Both the position numbers and the translations under genes were made by a program. A stretch of 64,000 nucleotides of DNA, from positions 850,715,978 to 850,779,977 of the forward strand of contig NC_090437.1 of assembly GCF_031143425.1 (NCBI RefSeq), written 5' to 3'. The notes below the pieces were generated by a model. The model worked only from the letters and a program-made list of their open reading frames with translations. It ran no database searches and was not told where the DNA came from. Every line of letters starts with the position of its first letter. Position 1 is the stretch's first letter. This document shows, piece after piece, positions 58,740 through 64,000 of the stretch. Source of the DNA: Pleurodeles waltl (Eukaryota > Chordata > Amphibia > Caudata > Salamandridae).

Positions 58740-61700
58740 TAAACTCTCTTAATCAGTTCTTATTGTTTACTTATCAGGATATGTGGATTAAATGGCTATT
58801 ACATATACCTGGTACTGTTAATTATTAAAGCCGGAGGAAAAGAGGGACATAGTATTGATCTGCATGAGGAATTATGGATGTTCCATTGCCATTGAATCTA
58901 TTTAGGAATGTATTATTGCTCCAGACAGAAAAGGGGAATATGGATTTTCTACATAGTAATGATAGGGGTTTAAATGGCTACTACATATACCTTATACTGT
59001 TATTTAGTAAATGTTGAAGGAAAATGGGCATAGCAGTTTTCCACATGGGGGGCATTATGGGGGATACGTGGCCATTGAATATTTTTTTTAATGTATTAGG
59101 ATTGTTCAAGGTAGAAAATAGGGATAGGGACTTTCTACATGTGGAATAATGGGCGCTAAATGACTTTGACATATACCTACCACTGTATTGTCCTGATTAC
59201 TGTAAGAAAAGGGGAATAGCTACTTTACTGACAAGGGATTATGGGCTTTAAACAGCTGTAAAACACATTTTCTCCTATATTATAATGGTCTTTTTAGAAA
59301 AACGGATAATGTTTAATGGGGGGGATTATGGGGTTTAAATAGCAGATACATACCTTGGGCATGGTATTTTATGTTGCCTTCTTGGGATAATACCCGTAAT
59401 GATGTCTGCATGTGAGATGATGGATGTTAAGTGCCTGTTGCATACACCTGCCACTGTAGTGTAGTGATGTTTGTTGGGGAAATGGGCATAAATAAAGTAT
59501 TAAATGGCGATGATGGGGTTAAATGGCTGGAACATATACCTGGTACTGTTATTTAGTAAATGGTGAAGGTAAATGGGCATAGTTCTATTCTTCATGGGGG
59601 ATTATGGTTCTTACATGGCCATTGAATATAATGGGAAATGTATAAGAATTCTTCAAGGTAGGAAATGATGCAGGGGTTTTCTACATCGGGGATGATGGAC
59701 TTTAAATGGGTTTGACATATATCGACCACTGTGTTTTCATGATAACTGTTAAGAATTTGTAAAAGCTACTTTATACACAGGGGATTATGGGTTTTAAACA
59801 GCTGTTGAACACATTTTCCCTATATGGCTGCTACATACCCGGGCATGGTATGTTACGCAGTCCTCTTGGGATAATGGCCATAATCAGTAATACATGGGGA
59901 ATGAGGGGTTGTTAAATGGCTGGTGTACACCTGCCACTGTAGTGATGTTTGTTGAAGAAACGGGCATAAATAATTTTTTTAATGGTGAAGATGGGGGTTA
60001 AATGACCGGTACATACACCCGGTACTGGTATTTAGTAAATGTTGAAGGTAAGTCACATAGCAGTTTTTCTTCATGGGGGATTATGGCTGTTGCATTGCCA
60101 CTGAATATATTTGGAAATGTATTAGGATGGTTCAAGGTAGGAAATGGGTATCTTCCTCATCGGGTATGATGGATCATAAATGGCTCTAACATGCATCTAC
60201 CACTGTTTTTTCATGATTACTGTAAGGAATTGGTAATAGCTACTTTACTCACAAGGGATTATGGGCTTTAAACAGCTGTTGAACACATTTTCCCCTATTT
60301 TATAATGATCCTATTATATAAAAAAAAAGGAAATTGATAATGTTTAATTGGGGGGGGGGTTGTGAGAGGGTAAATGACTGCAACATACCTGTGGAATGGT
60401 ATTTTACATAGCTCTCTTGGGATAATGGCCATAATGATTTCTGCATGGGGGTTGATGGGTGTTATATGGCTGTTGCATACATCTGCCACTGTACTGTAGT
60501 CACGTGTGCTGGAGAAATGGGCATAAATATTGTTTTAATGGGCATGTTAGGGGTAAAATGGCTGGTACATGTACCCAGTAATGTTATTTAGTAAATGTTG
60601 AAGGTAAGTGGGCATAACTGTTCTGCATGAGGGATAGTGGGTGTTAAATGGCTGTTGCATACACTTGCCAATGTAGTGGCGAGTGTTGAAGAAATGGGCA
60701 TAAATATTTTATTTTTTTAGCTGGGGATGATGTTAAATGTCTGGGACATACACCTGGTACTGTTAATTAGTAAATGCTGAAAGTAGTTAGGCATAGCTGT
60801 GTTCTGCAAGGGGGATTATGGGTGTTACATGGCCATTGATTATATTTGGAAATGTATTAAAGATTGTTGATGGTAGGAAACTCGAATATTTCTGCCACTG
60901 TAATTTCATGATAACTGAATGGTAATAGCTACTTTACTCACATGGGAGTATGGACTTTAAACTGCTGTTAAACACATTTTCTCCTATTATATAATGATCC
61001 CGTTAGGAAACTTGAAATAGATCATGTTTAAAGAGGGTATCATGGGGTTGAATGGCTGTTGCATACACTAGGCATGGTATGTTACATAGCCCTCTTAGGA
61101 TAATGGCCTTAATGATTTCTACATGGGGGATGATCGGTGTTAAATTTCTGTTGCATACACCTGCAACTGACTGTAGTGACGTGTTGAAGAAATGGCATAA
61201 GTTTTTTTTTTTTTATTTTTTTTTTTTTATTTAAATGGAGATGATGTGATTTAAATGGCTAATACACATACCCACTATTGGTATTGAGTAAAAGCTGATG
61301 GTAAATGAGCATAGCTGTTTTCTTCATGGGGTACTATGGGTGTTACATGGCCATTGAATCTATTTCAAAATGTATTAGTGTTGTTCAAGGTAGGACGTAG
61401 GGAAAGAGATTTTCTAGATTGGGATGATGAACATTAAATGGCTTTGGCATGTGCCTATCACTGTATTTTCATGATTACTGTGAAGGAAATGGTAACCGCT
61501 ACTTTACTCACGGGAGATTATGGGCTTTAAACAGCTGTTGAACACATTTTCCCTATAGTATAATAGTCCGGTTAGAAAAATGAAAGTAGATGATGATTAA
61601 ATGGTGGATTATTGGGGGGTAAAAGGCTGTTACAGATCATGACATAGTAATTTACACAGCCCTCTTGGAATAATGGCCATAATGATTTCTGCATGCTCTT

Positions 61701-61790
61701 GAACACAGTTTCCTCAATATTATAATGTCTCTGTTAGGAAAATGAGAATAGGTAATGTTTCTATAGGGAATTTACATCTTGATGTTATGT
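58740..61790. repeat. Diverged tandem array, unit about 0.5 kb with internal sub-repeats
   Basis: Landmarks recur in fixed order: TTTAGTAAATG[T/G]TGAAGG (about 58990, 59545, 60030, 60585; variants near 60755 and 61275), CATGGGGGATTATGG, GGCCATTGAAT, GGAAATGTATTAG, TAATAGCTACTTTACTCAC, GGGCTTTAAACAGCTGTT, and CTCTTGGGATAATGGCC. Spacing between like landmarks is mostly 480-560 bases. Inside each unit, shorter pieces of the form AAATGGCTG.TACATACACCTG.CACTGT repeat, so the unit itself grew from a smaller repeat. G and T runs vary between copies. No coding frame. Confidence 0.85.
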
Positions 61791-61955
61791 ATCCTCTTTT
61801 GCAATGGAGTATATATGCTGTCAAGATTTTTGTCCGTCCGCCAATTTTAAAAGCAGCCAGACCTTAGGTTTAATCTCAGTGGAGACTACTCTGTGCCCGC
61901 TGTGATTATATCCCTCCAACGGCCCTGTGGAGTAATGGCTGTTAGAGGCAAACCT
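61790..61955. other. Junction between tandem array and 18S pseudogene
   Basis: Weakly similar to more 3' 18S rRNA sequence in places (AATCTCAGTGGAGACT, CCCTCCAACGGCC), but too diverged to assign. Confidence 0.4.
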
Positions 61956-61959
61956 CTCA

Positions 61960-63194
61960 TTCCTCCCAACTAATTTAACATTTAGCAAGTTTAGCATGGA
62001 AGTATCTTGTTTGTTATTGGGATCAACCACACAAATTGCTCCACCAACTAGGAATGGCCGTGCACCACCACCCACAGAATCAAAGAAGAGCTATTAATCT
62101 GTCAATTCTTTGTGTGTTCCGACCAGTGAACTTTCCCATGTTGAGTCAATTAAGCTGCAGGCTCCAGTCCTGGTGGTGCTCTTCTGTCAATTCCTTTAAG
62201 TTTCAGTTTTGTAAACATACTAGCCCTGGAACCCAAAGACTTTGGTTTCCTGGAAGGTCCTCCGTGGATCATGGGAATAACACCAGCAGATGGCCAGTGG
62301 GCATCATTTTCGGTCAGAACTACAATGGTGTTTGATCGTCTACGAAACTCTAACTTTCATTCTTTATTAATGAAAACATTCTTTGCAATACTTTTGCTTT
62401 GGTTCACCTTGTACCGGTCCATTTAATTTTACCTCTAGCAACACAATACGAATGCCCCTGGCTGCCCCTCTCAATCATTGTCCCAGCTCTGAAAACCAAC
62501 CAAATAGAACTGGAGTGCTATTCTATTATTCCTAGCTGAAATATTCAGGCGACCAGCCTGTTCTGAACACTCTAATTAAAAAAAAATTAAAAAAATGCTT
62601 CAGACCCCCAGGATACACAGTAAAGAGCATCAAAGGAGTGCAGAGGCAGGGGCTAGCATAGGTTGTAGATCATCTTGCGGCAGATCGCCTGCTGGACCCC
62701 AAGATCCAAATACGAGCTTGGATCTGCAACAACTTTAATATGCACTATTGGAGCTGCAATTTCCACTGGTGCTGGCACCAGACGTGCCCTCCAAAAGGAT
62801 TTAAAGTGTACTCATTCAAATTACATGGCTACGAAAGAGTTCGGTATTATTATTTGTTGCTACCTCCAGTGTTGGGGGTGGGTAATTTGCACACCTTCTA
62901 CCTTCTTTTCATGTGGTAGCTATTATTCATGCTCCCTCTCTGGAATCGTACAGCGTTGTGGTCACCATAGTAGGCACAGAAAATGCCATAAAAAATGTGG
63001 TAGGGCAGGTGTCCAAATGTATCTTCACCATCACAGGAACGTGTGATTTGCCCTAAATTATCTAGTCACTAAAGTGGCCGGGTGAACCCGGATTGGTCTT
63101 GGCCTGTTAAATGCATGCAACCGGGGGGGGTCAGCACTTAACGGCATGTGTTAACTCTAGAATTATCCGAGTAACAGAATGAGCCTTAACTGAT
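61960..63194 (-). pseudogene. 18S ribosomal RNA pseudogene, decayed
   Basis: Long stretches are the reverse complement of vertebrate 18S rRNA, including near-universal blocks: CACCACCACCCA (62064), GTCAATTCCTTTAAGTTTCAG (62187-62207), GGAACCCAAAGACTTTGGTT (62228-62247), TCATGGGAATAAC (62269-62281), ATTAATGAAAACATTCTTTG (62365-62384), CACAATACGAATGCCCC (62441), GAAAACCAACCAAATAGAAC (62491), AGGATTTAAAGTGTACTCATTC (62798), and AAATGCATGCAACC (63109-63122). Most differences are C-to-T or G-to-A at former CpG sites, with short indels. About 1.24 kb survives. The last several hundred bases of the 3' end are absent, and the 5' end is cut at the LTR start at 63195. It is not a working rRNA. Confidence 0.93.
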
Positions 63195-64000
63195 TGTTCG
63201 AAATGGGGTCTCTAGTTGTCAAAGGTATGCACCCTGTCCAAGTGGGGACCACAATCCTAGTCAGGGTAAGTCAGATACACACCCTAAATTAATCTGTGTT
63301 TACCCTCTGGTAGTTTAGCAGAGAGCTCTCAGGCTTAACTTAAAAGGCAATATGTAAAGTATTTGTGCAACACTTAAACTGCAAAAACAGTGAAAACACT
63401 ACACGCCAGTTCAGAAAAATAGAAGATATTTATCTGAGTAAAATAAGACCAAGACGGCAAAAATCACATACATATTTCTTGTTATATCCTTGAATACACC
63501 AGGTAAGCACAGTGTTGAAGGGAGCATGTTTGCTTCTTTGATAACTCATACAGTAGTGCAGTAGTGAGTAGTAGTGTAGTCATACAGTAGTGAGGCCTGG
63601 AGGTTACCTGGCTTTCTGGAGCATAAATGCAGTGCTCCCTTTGTGATTTTCCAAGGTAGTTAATGTTGGTCCCTTGAGACCAATTTGTTCGCAGTCAAAC
63701 ACCCAGCAGCCTGCGAGGCAGCTACAAAGGCCCACTGAATCTCCTTGGGTTCACCGCACCTTCATCCATGGTTGCAGGGTTAGAGGCCGCGACGCTCCCT
63801 TCACTGGGTTTGTAGGTTGAAGGAGGTGCAGCAACAGGCTTCACTGGGCTATCCTTGGGCTGGAGTTGGCGAACCATGGACAATGAGGTGCACGGGGCCA
63901 TAATCCCCATTGATCAGGTTCCCTTTGCCTTAAAAAAGTCAGTGCAAATTGTTGGTTGAGCCGAGGAGGGTGGTCCAAGCTAATGTGGTGTAGCAGGAGC
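63195..64000. mobile_element. LTR-like repeat, left part, runs off the window
   Basis: It begins TGTTCGAAATGGGGTCTCT, the same terminus as the solo LTR at 10004 (TGTTAGAAATGGGG), and continues with GTCAGGGTAAGTCAGATACACACC, close to the reverse complement of 39230-39290. GGCAATATGTAAAGTATTTG follows. The 18S pseudogene homology stops exactly where this element begins. Its right end is beyond base 64000. The open frame at 63910-63722 has no motif. Confidence 0.75.

Noticed and set aside
58740..61790. CRISPR-like array
   Set aside because: Units of about 0.5 kb that are diverged throughout, with no short identical direct repeats or unique spacers; eukaryotic context.
61821..62335. Open frames on both strands
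   Set aside because: They overlap the junction and the 18S pseudogene; not protein-coding.
62675..63046. 123-codon + strand frame with several Cys residues, first taken as a zinc protein
   Set aside because: The DNA is the reverse complement of 18S rRNA; the frame is accidental.

Overview
This is eukaryotic nuclear DNA, most likely from a salamander. That is inferred from introns of 14-22 kb packed with nested retroelements, an abundance of DIRS-type tyrosine-recombinase retrotransposons, and repeat families that I recognise as typical of newts such as Pleurodeles. The species itself is not proven by the sequence.

The only cellular protein-coding gene I can support is the 3' half of NEIL3 (endonuclease VIII-like DNA glycosylase 3) on the + strand. 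Four exons are present: a RanBP2-type zinc finger exon (554-720), a linker exon (22553-22949), a first GRF zinc finger exon (42079-42250) and a terminal exon with the second GRF zinc finger and the stop (56502-56684). Splice sites and codon phases agree across all three introns, and together the exons encode about 305 residues. The glycosylase domain lies upstream of the window.

Intron 7 (721-22552) holds an old endogenous retrovirus on the - strand, with LTRs near 1.8-3.0 and 17.9-19.1 kb and gag and pol remnants between them. An L1-type LINE (6288-14746, - strand, 12-bp target duplication) is inserted in it. The LINE is in turn split by a 2.73-kb solo LTR (10004-12734, 5-bp target duplication), giving a three-level nest. 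A palindromic MITE-like element also sits in the retroviral gag region.

Intron 8 (22950-42078) holds a DIRS element (about 23.5-33.4 kb). It is interrupted by a second DIRS (about 24.6-27.5 kb) and by a 3.59-kb LTR-like element with TGTAAG/CTTACA ends and a 5-bp duplication (29763-33350). A third DIRS (about 36.0-39.9 kb) is interrupted by another solo LTR-like element. A (CCAT)n-rich repeat occurs on both sides of exon 9.

Intron 9 (42251-56501) holds a DIRS with ORF1, RT, RNase H and YR remnants (about 45.5-55.8 kb). It is split by a 5'-truncated LINE on the - strand (about 48.03-50.33 kb) and by a DIRS of another subfamily (about 51.03-54.74 kb). A DIRS-end-only element lies just before exon 10.

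Downstream of NEIL3 are its 3' UTR, an LTR-like repeat, a diverged tandem array with a unit of about 0.5 kb (58.74-61.79 kb), a decayed 18S rRNA pseudogene on the - strand (about 61.96-63.19 kb) and the start of another LTR. I see no intact transposon ORF, tRNA gene or CRISPR array.
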